This document shows, piece after piece, positions 13,436 through 25,800 of a stretch of 64,000 nucleotides of DNA. Made by a program: the position numbers and the translations under genes. The notes beneath the pieces are model-generated. The model saw nothing but the letters and a program-made list of their open reading frames with translations, did not search any database and had not been told where the DNA came from. Position 1 is the first letter of the stretch. Each line of letters begins with the position of its first letter. This DNA comes from Xiphias gladius (lineage: Eukaryota; Chordata; Actinopteri; Istiophoriformes; Xiphiidae). The DNA lies in the NCBI RefSeq assembly GCF_016859285.1, contig NC_053402.1:10847324-10911323 (forward strand), written 5' to 3'.

Positions 13436-13676
13436 ATTTCTGAGGAAGTAACAGTCATTTCCTGGTCAGTCAAGCAGCACAAGGAGTATGTATGATAAGA
13501 CCCCCCCCTCACCATTTACCCCCCATGACCTGAAAAACCAAAATGTGACTTCCACACACTCCACCTCTTCCTTCCTACGGCCCTCCCCTGTTCTTTTGTC
13601 TGCCCTCTACTGCCCCTGTCTCATCGGCCCTCTGCAGCTATTTTATTCTTACAGCAGTGTACCACCATCACTCAAG
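13436..13676 (+). promoter_or_regulatory. Putative PECAM1-like promoter and 5' UTR
   Basis: The 240 bases before the start codon contain paired ETS-type cores: GGAA at 13444-13447 and TTCC at 13459-13462. A C/T-rich leader runs from 13500 to 13670, and there is no obvious TATA box near the start. ETS-driven, TATA-less promoters are usual for endothelial adhesion genes, so this fits. The transcription start is not visible and the assignment is inference. Confidence 0.35.
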
Positions 13677-16600
13677 ATGGACTCGAGACCTCCTAACCTG
13701 CTGCTGCTGCTGCTTCTCACCAGCCTCCTCCACTTCTGTAAGGATCCACTGTTTTGCTGCTTCAAAGATAAAGGATGATCCTTCAGTTAAACATAATCTC
13801 CTGACCCTCACTTCTGTTTTTTTCCTCCTTTACTCCAAATACAGCACAGTGTGCCACAGAACAGTCGTGTAAGTACAACTGCTATATACTGCACCGTATA
13901 GCTGACTCTTGTTTAATAGCTGGTCTACGGTTCCATCAGTGTTGAGACAGTTTGAGGTTATCCAGCTCTTGCTGTAGTAGACAAGAATGCTATTTATACC
14001 TCACACGGTTATTTTTTTACAGGAAATTTGCATTGTGTTATGCACTCCTGGCCTCCTTGATATTGTCAAGTCTTTGATGAGATTCATTGAAGCTATTTTT
14101 AGTTGTCACAGGTGAAGCTGGGTATTTCTATCACATCAACATGAGTTTGGATGAACTCAAATTTTTAATAGTTTTCAAACATGTATTTGAATTCTTCTTG
14201 TATTCTTTTTGTCCCAAGGTTTATCCGGAGTTCTTAACTAAATGGTTATAGAGCCAGTCAGTGTCTTAATGGAATAAATTAACATTTTACTGAATGCACT
14301 TTTTGCCAAGTATCAGATGAGAAAATTGACACCACTCTTATGTCTGTCCACTCAATATAAGGCTACAGCCAGAAGCTGGTTAGCTTAGCTTGGTCCGAAG
14401 GTAACACAATCACCTACCAGCACCTCTGAAGCTCACTAAGGAACCTGAAGTCTTGCTGTGACCTAGAGATTGAAAATAACCAACGGAGACTCCAGGAATT
14501 CACCGCTCCAGGTCAAGAAACAGTCATAAAATGGTCATAAAATGGTCATAAAATGCTAAATTATCATTTTTTTACGCTTCGGTTTTATACAGATTAAACA
14601 AAAGAGATCTGACGTGATCATTTATGAACTTCACAGGTGCCAGTAGGCACATTTTTTCAGGCTGGCCTTTTTCCCCTGTTTCAAGTCTTTGTGCTAAGCT
14701 AACTGGCTGCTGGCTATGGCTTCACATTTTTTATCAAGGCAAGAGAATGGTTTCGATCTTCTCATCTAACTATTAGCAAGAAAGTAAATAAGTGTATTTC
14801 CAAAAATGTTTAACTATTTCACTAAAGTTGCAATACCTACATGTGGTCTTTGACAAGCAATCTTAACTCACTCTAAATATGTACTGTCTCTGCAGTCATT
14901 CACTTCCTCAGTCACTCTACATCACCGTAGAGCTCGGTGTCCAAACTAAGAGCAGTACTTTGAGGATGTGGACAAAGTGATTGTTTTGTAGCTGTTGAGG
15001 CAGGTTACACTGTGTTGTTGTTGCTGAGGGAGAGCAGAAGCTGGGATAAATCAACACAGCTCTCCCAGTGGGAGGCAAGGGTCAGACACTGTTTGTTGAA
15101 GCTTTTGACTTCCTTCAGCAGCTCCTGCTTACTGTGCAGTAGATTGGGAGCCAGGGAGTGACTTCACCTTTGTTTTTGAGAGAATAATAGACACTGACTC
15201 TTGTATTGTATTACTGCTTCACTCCTTTGTGTTGTTTTTACATAAGTGAGACAAATTAAGTCCAAATGAAATTATTTCTTTCTAATATGTGTCTCTGTGA
15301 CATTGGGACTTACAGCTTACATTATAGATTCCGTTGGCCTGACAATCCTGCCCAGCAGCACAGTTCAGAGTGGGACACCGGTGACCGTACGCTGCCAGGT
15401 CAGCGTCAGTCATGACAGCATCCCAAACCTGACACATACTTTCCATCTTACACGGGACGACTATTCCATCCACTACTCTACCACCACAGAAGACTCAATC
15501 GTATATGAACTCAGCCCAGCCAGGGCAGCCGACTCTGGAAATTACGAATGTCGGGTCACAGTCAAAGACAAGAGCAAAACCAGCCTCAACCGAAAACTCG
15601 ATGTCACAGGTAAAGCTGGAGATGACAACTTGGAACAATAATTTTTTTAAAACCCGGGTTTATTTATTAGTTTTGCTTGTTGAAACCATTTTCCACAACA
15701 TGACATAAGATTTTAGACTGATTAATAATAATAACCATTTTTAGAAACCCGAAATGTGCTTGAGTTAAATATCAATCCCATTTAACATTTTGGCTTAATA
15801 ATGGGAGTTTTGTATATTCCTGCTTTAGAAATGTTGCATTACAGCTGCAGACATTTAATTTCTGGATGTTAGAAATTCTTTTAGCATACCGACATGTTTT
15901 TAGATTTCCTCTGCCATATCAAATAGTCTTTTTGACTTAAAGCAAACTTTGAAAAATTAGTCTCAGGAATGTAAATGTATACACTTTGTAGTTAATGTGC
16001 TTAAAACATACAAAACCTGGAGCATTTGTCATCAAGCTTGAAAACTGTCTTAGTTCCTTTTTGGCAGGATTAGGATTTGACAGGATACAGGCTTTCCCAC
16101 ACCCAACCGTGATCCCGGGATTCCTTATATCCAGGGCAGCTCATGTATGTGTACTGTTATATCTGAACAACCAGCATCACTATGTAGAGTAACGGCTTTG
16201 CTTTCCACTCCTCAGGCCTGCAGACCCCCATTTTGTATCTGAATAAGACTACATTCTATGAGGGTGACGAATTCATAGCCACTTGCAGTGCTCCAGAGGA
16301 GAAAGGATCCCTAGTGTTCCGTTTTTTCAAGAGATTTAGATACGAAGAGCCTCAGAAGATGAAGCAGGTAGCACCCACTGGGAACTCATCGGAGACCACG
16401 CTGGTCCTGAAACAGGTTGGAGATTATTTCCTGTACTGCGACTATGAGATCAATATGGTTCATGGGACCAGACGCTCCAACTACAGCAACGAGATTCGAG
16501 TGATAGTCAGAGGTGATTAGAAGAGTTGTTAAGTCACAGAGAAAAGATCAGATTGGTCGAAGAAGGACGTGCGATTGACAATTCTGAGTTATTGTCTTGC

Positions 16601-19600
16601 AGGACTCTACATTTCCCCGGTCATGAATGTGCTGCCCTCTTCTCATGTCTTTGAGGGTGACATAATGGAGGTGGTCTGTAAAGTGGTGAGTTCACTGAAG
16701 AACGTTGAAGTATTCTTGACAAGGGAAAGGAGGATCCTCAAGAAAGCTCCAGTCAGCCTCAGTCATCGATTCAGAGCAGAAGAAGGCGACTCTGGGGAGC
16801 TCACGTGCAAGGCAGAGTTGGGCAATGTGCAGAAAGAAACCTATGAAATAATCAAAGTCAAAGGCAAGTGCTGGATATCCCACTTATTATGAAATTTGTA
16901 ACATCACATTAAGTACCATCTTAAGTTTAAAGACCTTTTCTATGTTCAAAATAAAAAATATATGGTATAAACATTATATAATGCTTCATTTTTGTTGTCT
17001 GACCCAATAGAGCTGTTTTCAAAGCCACGCCTGACTGTGCAGCCTGTAGACATATATGAGGGAGACAGCTTCAAACTGACCTGCTCTGTCTCTTTTTATG
17101 TTCCTGAGAGGATCAGCAATAGAACCATGCAGTTCTCCATCTACAAAGATAACGTCAGCGTCACCTCTTCAAAGACATATATTGCCATGGCACACCCAAA
17201 TACAACTGGCAACTACACGTGTAAATTCCAGGTTGCCTCTCTTGAACACACTCTCGTAAAAGAAAGCCAAAACCTTGTTGTTAAAGCTAAGGGTAAGTCA
17301 TGAAATTGAAATTAAAAATAATGGGCTGTTTTTTTGGGGGACAGTCTGTCAGTTAGCCAGTCTACCACTTCAATCCAGACTCAAACATCAAACTCAATAT
17401 CTACTAGATGGATTCCGAAATGTATGATTCCCAGATGATGAATCTTAATGACCTTTATGGTCCCTTTATTTTTATTCTAGCCACAGTGGGGTTGACGTTT
17501 TGGATTTTTATTGAAATATATTTACAATTATTGGATGGATTATTTTAAAATTCTTGTTCCTCTAAGGATGAATTGTAATGACTCTGGTAATGCTGATGTT
17601 TCATCTATCGACCATCAGATCAAAATTTCACTTAGTCCAATATGTTGGTTACAACCAAATGCCTAGAACACTAATGACATTCCCATCAGCCTAAGCTGCA
17701 CAATGTGTTTGGTGCTGATTAGAAAGTGTTAGAATGCTAACATACTAAACTAAGATGGTGAACATGGTAAATATGATACCTGCTAAAAATCAGCATGTTA
17801 GCATTGTCATTATGAGCATATAAGAATGCTGATGTTAGCATTTAGCTCAAACTGTGCCCAGGCACAACCTCACAGTGCTGATAGCATGGCTATACTCTTG
17901 TTCATTTGTGTCTTGTTTGTTTCTGTTGGAATGACTAACTGGTTAATTATCTTTATCCCCAGTTCTTGTTTCAAAACCCGTGCTGAGTGTTGTTGGCGGT
18001 ACGCTTGTGTTGGGGAAGCGCTTCCAGCTGCTCTGTCACAGTGACAATGGCACTCTGCCCATCACGTACACTTTGGATGGCCCTGGCGGGCTGAATGGGC
18101 AAAGGGTGGTGCGCAAGGTGGGAGAACAAGCCATCTTTGACTCCTCAGCCATCTTTAACAGCCTCGAATTAAATAACTTCAATTGCCACGCGCAAAACAA
18201 GCCAAACAACTCTCCCATGGCAGGAACAGTGCATCAGCTGTTCCATTCAACCAACGTAATAGGTGTGCGGGATGCGAGAACAATGACAATCAGTTAAACT
18301 AATGTAAAAACTTTGTGGACTGCGAGTATAACATACATTTTACTCTCTGCAGAGCCTGTGTCAAAACTAGTGTTGACCATACTCCCCAGCATGGGGGACG
18401 TCTCTGAGGGGCAGGATGTGACTCTCACCTGCTCTGTTGAGAGAGGCACTCTTCCCATCACCTTCACCTGGTATCATGCTGAGACAGGGATTAAGATTTC
18501 TTCTAAGGTCTCCAAGAAACTGAAAGAATCCCACTTCATACACAATATCAATGGAAAGCATAAAGGGGGATACTACTGTGTGAGCACCAACCCGGCCAAT
18601 GAAACTAAGCAGAGTCACACTGTCATGATTAAAGGTGGGTTTTATCTTCAATTAATAGCAGTGATGAGGTTGTGCATCTGTTCCTGTATGTCTATCTTTG
18701 TGTTGACCAATGAAAGTTTTAAAAAGAAAGGATATTCATGTGATTAAGTGTAAGATTCTCATAACACTGCATTATTAGTTTGACAGGTTTCTCAGTCTGA
18801 CCCCATAGTTAGATTTTAAGAATGAAATATAATGGATTTCATAAAGAAATTGTAACTTTGTATTATTAGAAGAAGAGGAATAACAATCTGTTTTTCATCT
18901 CAGGGTACACATTGTTTTTTGACTCAGCATTTATTAGAATACTTATTGCTTGACTAGAAAATATATAATTTAGCCATAATGAGTTTAGTCCCTGAGGAAA
19001 TTTTAGATAAAAAGTATTGGAATGTTGGAATTTGCATTCATTCACATTTTTGGCATCCAGCTAACCCCCTTTGCAGTGAGTGTAGATTTAAAATAAACTT
19101 TTAACAAAGCCTGAACTGACCTTATCTGAACTCTGACATGATAATGAAACAAAATGATTATACATAGTTGAGGTTTTGTGGGTTAATTTTGAATGCTGTG
19201 TTTTATAATGAAATTATAATATAATGCCAGACCCATTCATATATTTAATTCACATGTATTCAACAGTGAATTTGGCTGTCTGGAAGAAAGGTCTTATTGC
19301 AGTCTTCTGCATCCTGCTCATACTGGCTTTTAGCTTTGTTATCGCCTTTAAAACACGTCTCCTTCAATTTAAGAGGAAAAGAACAGGCGAGCTGTCAGTG
19401 TGAGTAGCATTACTCTTGTTCTTATCAAAAATCAGTGTTTTAAAAGTGAAGTAATATGAGTGACAAGAAGGAGTACAATGGTGACGCCCATAGAGCTTCC
19501 TGTTTTAAAAAGCTAATCGTGTTTTGTGTCTACCTCGTCTTAGGAAGTCAGCCAGCACCAAAGTAGAGCGGCTGAGCCTCACCCAGGCAGAGGTCAATGA

Positions 19601-22600
19601 GGCTGCAAACGGTAAAGCTTCATATACTCATACGAATACAGGGCTGCAAATTGTACTGAAGAGCAAACTATGTTTAGTTAACTCATTTGAAAAAAATGTT
19701 TTCTTTGTTCACTGTTCATTTGTAAGCGTTAAGGTAGTGCTGTAGATTGTACTGATTCAACAGCTGTCGTGTTTTTGTCCTCTCTGTGTAGTCACACCAG
19801 GCATGATAGGAAAGAGTGTTTGGAGTGAACATGTATCAGGTTCTGGTGAGTACAGTGTATAGGCATATAGTTTGAATTTTATGCATATTATTATTAAAGG
19901 ATAAGGCTGGTATTACTCTCTATTTATCTAATTGTCAACAAATCCCACACAAAGATCAAAACCAATAATGTGTTAATCTGTCTCTCTCAGTACTTTCTGA
20001 CTTCCCTACCCTGTCTGTGATCCAGCCCTAAGGCTATTGGATCCAAATGAAGACATAAATCTAAAAATGGGTCACAAATATGTAGTTTCACCGTAGTTTT
20101 TTAGCGAATGTTACTCAAACAGAAGTAAATAATGTATTTATTGGGAACTATCTTCAACTGCTGATAAATACACATTGGTGCACTAGCAGGTATTTACAGC
20201 AGCAGGGCGATGTCTGTGAAACTCAAAATAAACTACATTTGTTAACAATAAGAGGAATACTGAATATCAGCAGCCATATCTTTTAAACATTATCCTTATT
20301 TGATTGCTGTGCTGTTTGCAGTTTTTAAAATAATATGAAATGCAATTAAGTTTAAGTTAGTTAATGCCAGCCACTGTTTTCTGACGCAGAGTCAGATGAC
20401 CAGAGTAGTGTGAATGCTATAGAACCTCAATACACAGAGGTCAAGACCAGACCGGCAGATCCCAACAAAGGTGAAGCTGCCTCCGGATTTTCATTTTTCT
20501 TTTCAAAAATGTACAGTCATATCACAGTTGTTAAACTGAACCTTAAATTTGACCTTAAAAACACTGCCTAAAATAATTACGTGTTTGTTCCATGTTAGCT
20601 CCTGTGAAGAAGGGCACAGACACAGTGTACGGCGAAGTGAGGAACTCCAAGCAAGGTATGACTAACATCCTGCTCTTTATTCAAATCCCTCTTACGTTAC
20701 ACAGTGAGAAAATCAGGCTGCTGGCTGACATTTGAAAAAAAGCGCCAGGAAACAGGATCAACTCCGGCTGTAAACATCTGCATTGTTAGTGAAAGAATGT
20801 CCCATTAAAACAGAAGGCCCAGTCGCCAGGTGTCCACTTCCTGCTTTCATCAAAGACAACTTCCTGTACCAACAATCAGACCCAAACAGCGGGTACATCC
20901 GTTAGGACTATGTGAGCAACATGCTCCATTGTTTGATACTCCTGGGGGAAACTCTTGTCCATTGTTCAGTCATTGGCTCCTAACAACTCCTAGCAGTTTA
21001 AATGTCATTAAGTGTCACACGATGATGCAGCAGAAGTGAAGGAAAACATGATATCTGGTTTGTTTTTACTCTATGTGCTCTAGCAACATCCTTGCTCATA
21101 GGGAAAGACTTCATTAGCATATACATAATAGCGCGAGTGCATGCAACGTGATAAGCTCCCAGTTTCCAGGTAGTGGGGGAGCTGTTCATTTGAGTGCTTA
21201 TGAGTGTGCAAGTCCTCCTTAAAACCTCAGACTCCTCTTTGTTCCCTGAGCTTGTCCTCTTGATTTTGTTTTTGCAGGTGTTCCAGAGCAGGCTGATGGT
21301 GTAAGTAGCAGCACACACACATCACACACCCATCATGCACACAGTGCATGCACATATTACAAATAGGCCCACACACACTCACGAATCTGTTGTGTGTTTG
21401 CTCAGAGAGACCTCTCACGGACAGACACAGTGCAATAAATGGAAGCCCTGTGGAGTCAGGTTTTATTGTTTGTAAACAGGTAACTGAAAGTATTATATTC
21501 TTAGTTATGTAGAACCCACTGTAATGCCTTATTTTACTGCTTCATGAATTTGTGATAGTTTACTAATAATTACAGAGGAAATGTCCCGAAAAGAATCGTT
21601 TAATTTGGCGCTAATTGTGTTCATGTTCATTATAGTGGATACATTTTCACACTCAGAATTTGGACACACAAATTTAGATTTTTTTTTTTTTTATTACAAA
21701 AAGCCTACATCACAAACTGTATTTGAAAGATGTGGACATTTAGCAGTTGGGAGGGTCATATGAAAGAAACTACCCACTATTCAGCTATTATGGGAAATGT
21801 AGTGTTTTGCTTTTGATATATATACTATGGACTAAAAGTCAGAATATATTAGGCTTTGCTGCTTTAATTTTGATCATTTGTAAGTCCCTCAATTTTAGGA
21901 AAGTTCAATACTAGGCGCTGTTGTTCTGGAGACTTCTCGTCAGCTCATAGCAGATTAGCTGAACATGCAAAAACGTGCAATTTGCTTACAGGCAAGCATA
22001 CCATTCAACATATGTGAGGACTAATGTTTACAATAATAAATGAATGATTAATACATTTTTACTTCAATTTAAATGGAGCATTTCTTTCAAGGAAATTTCT
22101 CTGGAAATTAACAAATGCTTTTACCGAAACCAACTGAAGTTAGAGCTTTAGAACTTTGTATTTTTTTCCCTATAATTTCCTCATAATTTGTTCCAAATTA
22201 TGTAGTTCTTTCCAGTAAACCTTCAGTTTACTTTCAGCAAACCTTCAAGAAATGATTAGGAACACTCTGAAACTGTAACTGTTCTTGTTGATCACTCTGT
22301 TCAAGATGAATGAGTGGACATCATGTTATCAATCACAGATAGCTCGTTATAAGCAGTCAGTCTGTGTCATGTAAAAATTTTGTAACCAGTATCAGTTTCA
22401 GTTATCCAGCTCAAATTAGAGCCATTTTCTTTCTTCATATTAGCCTCGTGTTTCATTTTTTTGTACCCTTTCAGCAGGGGTCAGTAGAATATGCGCAGCT
22501 GAATCTTGATACGGCTCACCACGTTGACCACGTTGACCACGTTGACCCCGGTGACCCCAGTGGCCACGTTGACCATGGTAACCAAGGCGACCACTCTGCC

Positions 22601-22687
22601 CAGGATGACCACATGGACGAGATGGACACAAGTGTGCACACACTGAACACTGCTGTCCATGTGAAAATGAAAAAAAAGCCCAACTGA
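13677..22687 (+). CDS. pecam1: PECAM1-like adhesion receptor (CD31), complete
   Basis: Fifteen coding exons join in frame to 808 aa: 13677-13737, 13845-13868, 15316-15609, 16216-16512, 16603-16863, 17011-17292, 17963-18262, 18353-18634, 19267-19399, 19544-19611, 19792-19845, 20390-20470, 20599-20655, 21278-21300, 22478-22687. Residues 1-20 form a Leu-rich signal peptide. Six Ig-like domains follow, one per exon 3-8, each with a Cys pair (for example VRC/YEC, LTC/YYC). The TM helix is residues 609-628, followed by a basic stop-transfer. The tail has PQYTEV (Y700, ITIM-like but Pro at -2), TVYGEV (Y723, ITSM) and VEYAQL (Y744, ITIM), which recruit SHP phosphatases in the mammalian protein. The same domain count, tiny exon 2 and ITIM-ITSM pair occur in PECAM1 (human 738 aa). 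The tail ends in a His/Asp repeat from a minisatellite. Exon 5 uses a GC donor. The symbol rests on architecture; another inhibitory Ig receptor is less likely. Confidence 0.85.
14270..14830. mobile_element. Long-TIR MITE in PECAM1-like intron 2
   Basis: The left part (GAAGCTGGTTAGCTTAGCTT near 14375) and right part (GTGCTAAGCTAACTGGCTGC near 14691) are inverted copies. The similarity extends outward for about 110 bp on each side, so the element can fold back. Between them lies a short tandem run of three GGTCATAAAAT-type units (about 14523-14556). The same family recurs at 63667-64000. No transposase is encoded. This repeat is widespread in teleosts; the superfamily was not determined. Confidence 0.7.
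17335..17905. repeat. Teleost interspersed repeat in PECAM1-like intron 6
   Basis: The block contains a diagnostic series of phrases: TTGGATGGATTATT, GGATGAATTGTAATGACTCT, ACTAATGACATTCCCATCAG, AACTAAGATGGTGAACATGG and CAGCATGTTAGCATTGTCAT, in this order. This order is the one I know from a very abundant fish repeat. It lies entirely in the intron before the fifth Ig exon and leaves the splice sites intact. Confidence 0.65.
18635..19266 (+). other. PECAM1-like intron 8, no further feature
   Basis: The 632-bp intron separates the sixth Ig exon from the transmembrane exon. It is AT-rich, with a normal GT donor and AG acceptor. I see no repeat or additional exon in it. Confidence 0.6.
19890..20250. 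repeat. Teleost interspersed repeat in PECAM1-like intron 11
   Basis: The block opens with AAAGGATAAGGCTGGTATTA and continues with GTCAACAAATCCCACACAAA, CCAATAATGTGTTAATCTGT and CCTAAGGCTATTGGATCCAA. This is the phrase order of a common fish MITE-like repeat. It is truncated before the acceptor of the 20390 exon. Ends are approximate. Confidence 0.6.
20656..21277 (+). other. PECAM1-like intron 13, no further feature
   Basis: This 622-bp intron lies between the ITSM exon and the 23-bp exon 14. No repeat family or extra exon is recognised. The flanking splice sites are consensus. Confidence 0.5.
21301..22477 (+). other. PECAM1-like last intron
   Basis: The intron starts with GTAAGTAGC and a CA-rich stretch (about 21311-21385). 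It ends at a tandem acceptor reading TTTCAGCAG, with two usable AGs at 22473-22474 and 22476-22477. If intron 14 were retained, the frame would end soon, near 21366, giving a tail without the third ITIM. Nothing else was recognised in it. Confidence 0.5.
22520..22617 (+). repeat. Coding minisatellite in PECAM1-like last exon
   Basis: Three perfect 9-bp CACGTTGAC units (22520-22546) are followed by decayed units to about 22617. They encode a His-Val-Asp run and then a looser His/Asp/Gly tail after the third ITIM. The 9-bp period keeps the frame, so copy number can vary without disrupting the protein. Confidence 0.8.
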
Positions 22688-22864
22688 TGACATGATGACT
22701 GAACAAGAATATTTATATATATTTATTTATTTAAAAGCTGCTGCACAGTCTGAGTAAAAAACCTGAAAAAACCCTAAACACACACAGTAACAATTACAGT
22801 ATTTTTTTTTTTTATTTTTTTTGAGAACATTCCACACTGTTACTTGCTTTGTTTTTGCCTTTGC

Positions 22865-22870
22865 AATAAA
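22865..22870 (+). promoter_or_regulatory. Putative polyadenylation signal, PECAM1-like gene
   Basis: AATAAA lies about 180 bases after the stop codon and is followed by an A/T-rich and GT-containing stretch. A second AATAAA occurs near 23279. Either could serve the transcript. Confidence 0.5.
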
Positions 22871-22899
22871 ATAAAAAAAAAAATGTGTTTGTTTCTTTT

Positions 22900-25800
22900 G
22901 CTTCTTTGCTTTTTCTTTTAGTTTTAAGAGAGAGAGAGTGCAGAGACCCCCTGTGAAAAAATCATTCAAAAAAATCATCCTTCCAGTGGCGGCAGAATAA
23001 GAACTCAGCATAGTAGTGACATCACCTCTTTAGCCATGATCACCCCTTAGCCAGTTCATTAGAGCCCTCTGCTATGTGAGAACCAGTTCTTCTTAAACCA
23101 CTAGAGGACTTCAGGCAGAGAGGCAGCGCATCACATGGAAACCTCTGCCTGGCTGCTGGCTGCTGTTTTAATGTGAGTTTCTTTGTTCTGTGTTGACACT
23201 ACATCAGGAAATATCAGTTTCCATTTCCATTATCTGGGGTGTAATTGAAAGATATAACATGAACTTATTCAAGGTCTCAATAAACATAGGACTGATATGT
23301 CTAGCCGGTGAATCTTTTGAGGCTGTGTGTTATACATAACTGAACCCGTTATGTCAGATGAGGAAACAGTGTATTAATTAGTTAAGTGGTTTGAACCAAG
23401 AAATTTAAAAAAAGGCCTGTTGCAATTTCCCGGACCCCGGCTTGACTTATTCAAAATGTTTGTACAGTCCAAAAACCTGCTGTTTAAGAAGTGGGAACCA
23501 GAGAATCATCAGTCATTTTGCTTCAAAAAAAGACTCAAACTATTAATCGATGACCAAAACTTTTTGTAGATCAATTTTCTGTCTAATCGATTGTGAATGT
23601 CTTTGATACACATTTTGTATGAGTCGACCCCTTAAACTGCAGCATGAAGTTACACCAGAACGGTGCCTTTATCACAGCGCAGGCAGTTATTTCTTTATGA
23701 GTTTGAACTATTGAAATGATAATAAATAAATAAAATATTACACACAAGGGAAGGGGGGGTCCCTTGTGTGTAATATTATATATAATAATATTATGCTTCA
23801 AGGTTCTGACCTTTATATTGACAAGGCGTGCAACTGTTGTGTTAAACTAATCATTGTAAATATACTCTACAGACTCTTCTAAAGGGCTGATGTAACCTCC
23901 CTGAAACGATGGCTGTCCAACTTGATTAAGAGTTCATAAATGTGGGGGTGTCCTGGTGGCAGAGAGCAGACGCTGCTCATGTAATTGCAACATCCCCAGT
24001 CTGAGTTGACACTGCCCGGTATCAAAATAAATGGAAAAATGCCCCGAAAAAAAATACAGAGCAAAGAAAAAAAATCAGAAATTTTTATCGACAAGCCGAT
24101 CGACCCATGGGCAGACATTTTGACTTGTCATAGTCGGTAAAGCACAGATATTACTAACAACATTACGATGGCTCCTTTAAATTCAAGTGACCCAGTAAGC
24201 TGTGACAGTGAGGCAGCGTGTACAGTACTGTGATCCTGAAGCTGAGGGAGCTAAATGGAATTCAGCCATCATCAATGTTATTATTTAAACCTCATCTTTT
24301 TCTACTGTGACAGGTAAAAAATGTCTCCTGTGAAAACGGCCTGTTAGCCATCAATGGCTTGCCAGATTAATAAAGCTTTCTACATTGCTACTGTCACATA
24401 AACCCTCTCTATTGTTATTGTTGTCCATAGTTTCACTTCGGTTCACGGATTTTGTTTAGTTTGTTTAGTTTAGTTTATTTTAGTTTGTATGACTTCGCAC
24501 AATTCTCTGACCTCTTTCGAAGTCCTGCATTAAGTCAAAAGTGCCTTAGTCATCATTTCTCTCGGTTCTCGAGCGCTTGACACTTTGGAAAAACAAGGTT
24601 TTAACCTGCCAGCAGTTGAGCTGGGGACAAGATAAGCAAATTATAAAGGTGCTGCACTAGACCTTAATTCAAAGCCTACATCGGGTTCAGTCAGTTCATG
24701 GCAACTACTGTCGACAGTGTGGATTATGAGGATCTGCTTTTTGACAGGAAGCTCTCAGGAACACTGAACAACAGATCAAATCCATGTGGGAATCTGTAAC
24801 ACCTGACACCAGAGCTAACACCAACAGGCTACCACCATCAACCGTGCTCTCATCTCCATTCTTAGCACAAGGTAACGTATAGACCGGCCTGCAGATGAAG
24901 TGCTCATCTTCATTATCTGCCTGTCTGCCATTTGTCCATGCGTGCTTGTGTATATGTGTGTGTGCTATGCCGGTTCACAGAACTGTCTGTTCTCTCCGCC
25001 TCCGCCAGCTCTGAGCTTTGTTCATCGATGAAACTGTGCCAAGTCTGCATGAATGTGTGCACAACATGTGACACCAGGATGTGGTACAATATTTCCAGGG
25101 TTTGCACCATTCCCTCAGGCGCCTGAGCTCACTCTTGCCGAAGTCATCTATGAATGGATATGGCTTCAGCTCTGAGGTGCCAAAATGAAAACTCACTCCT
25201 GCTCTGAGGATAGAACTGCATCTCAGTCGACTCATGGTTTATTAATTGTATTATTTAACCAGGAGGGCTTGACGAGGGAACAGCATATTCTGAGCAGCAG
25301 TGATCAGGCACAATGGAACTGATACTGTGTTATATGAATATCAGAAATGTAAGTTATACAGTATCATTAGAAATAGGCTGCTGGGGTATAATTAAACAGT
25401 GGGCAAAGAAAAAAATAGCCTGAAGCTGCCTTGGATTTGTTTTTGGAGACATGTGACCAAGAGACAAAACCACAAAGTCATATGACAAATTGTTTGCCAC
25501 AAAACTGATTGTGAAAGAGGCAGGGACGAGGAGAGTGATTTGAGTGCATTCCTGTCGGTCATTTTAGACACTGCACCAAGAATGGGGCCATTCTACCTTC
25601 AGATCGTAACTGTCTGTCTGTTCTGTCAGGGGGAAGATGATGGATTTACTACCATTCCCAAAGTTATGATGTGTGAGGTCATGTACCCTGACAGACCTTT
25701 GGGATTCATATAACACCCACCACCACCACCATCCCCAGAGAATGATGCCGTCACATGATCAGTGCTTATGGTGCTGATAGTGAGGTAACTAAGGAAAGGG

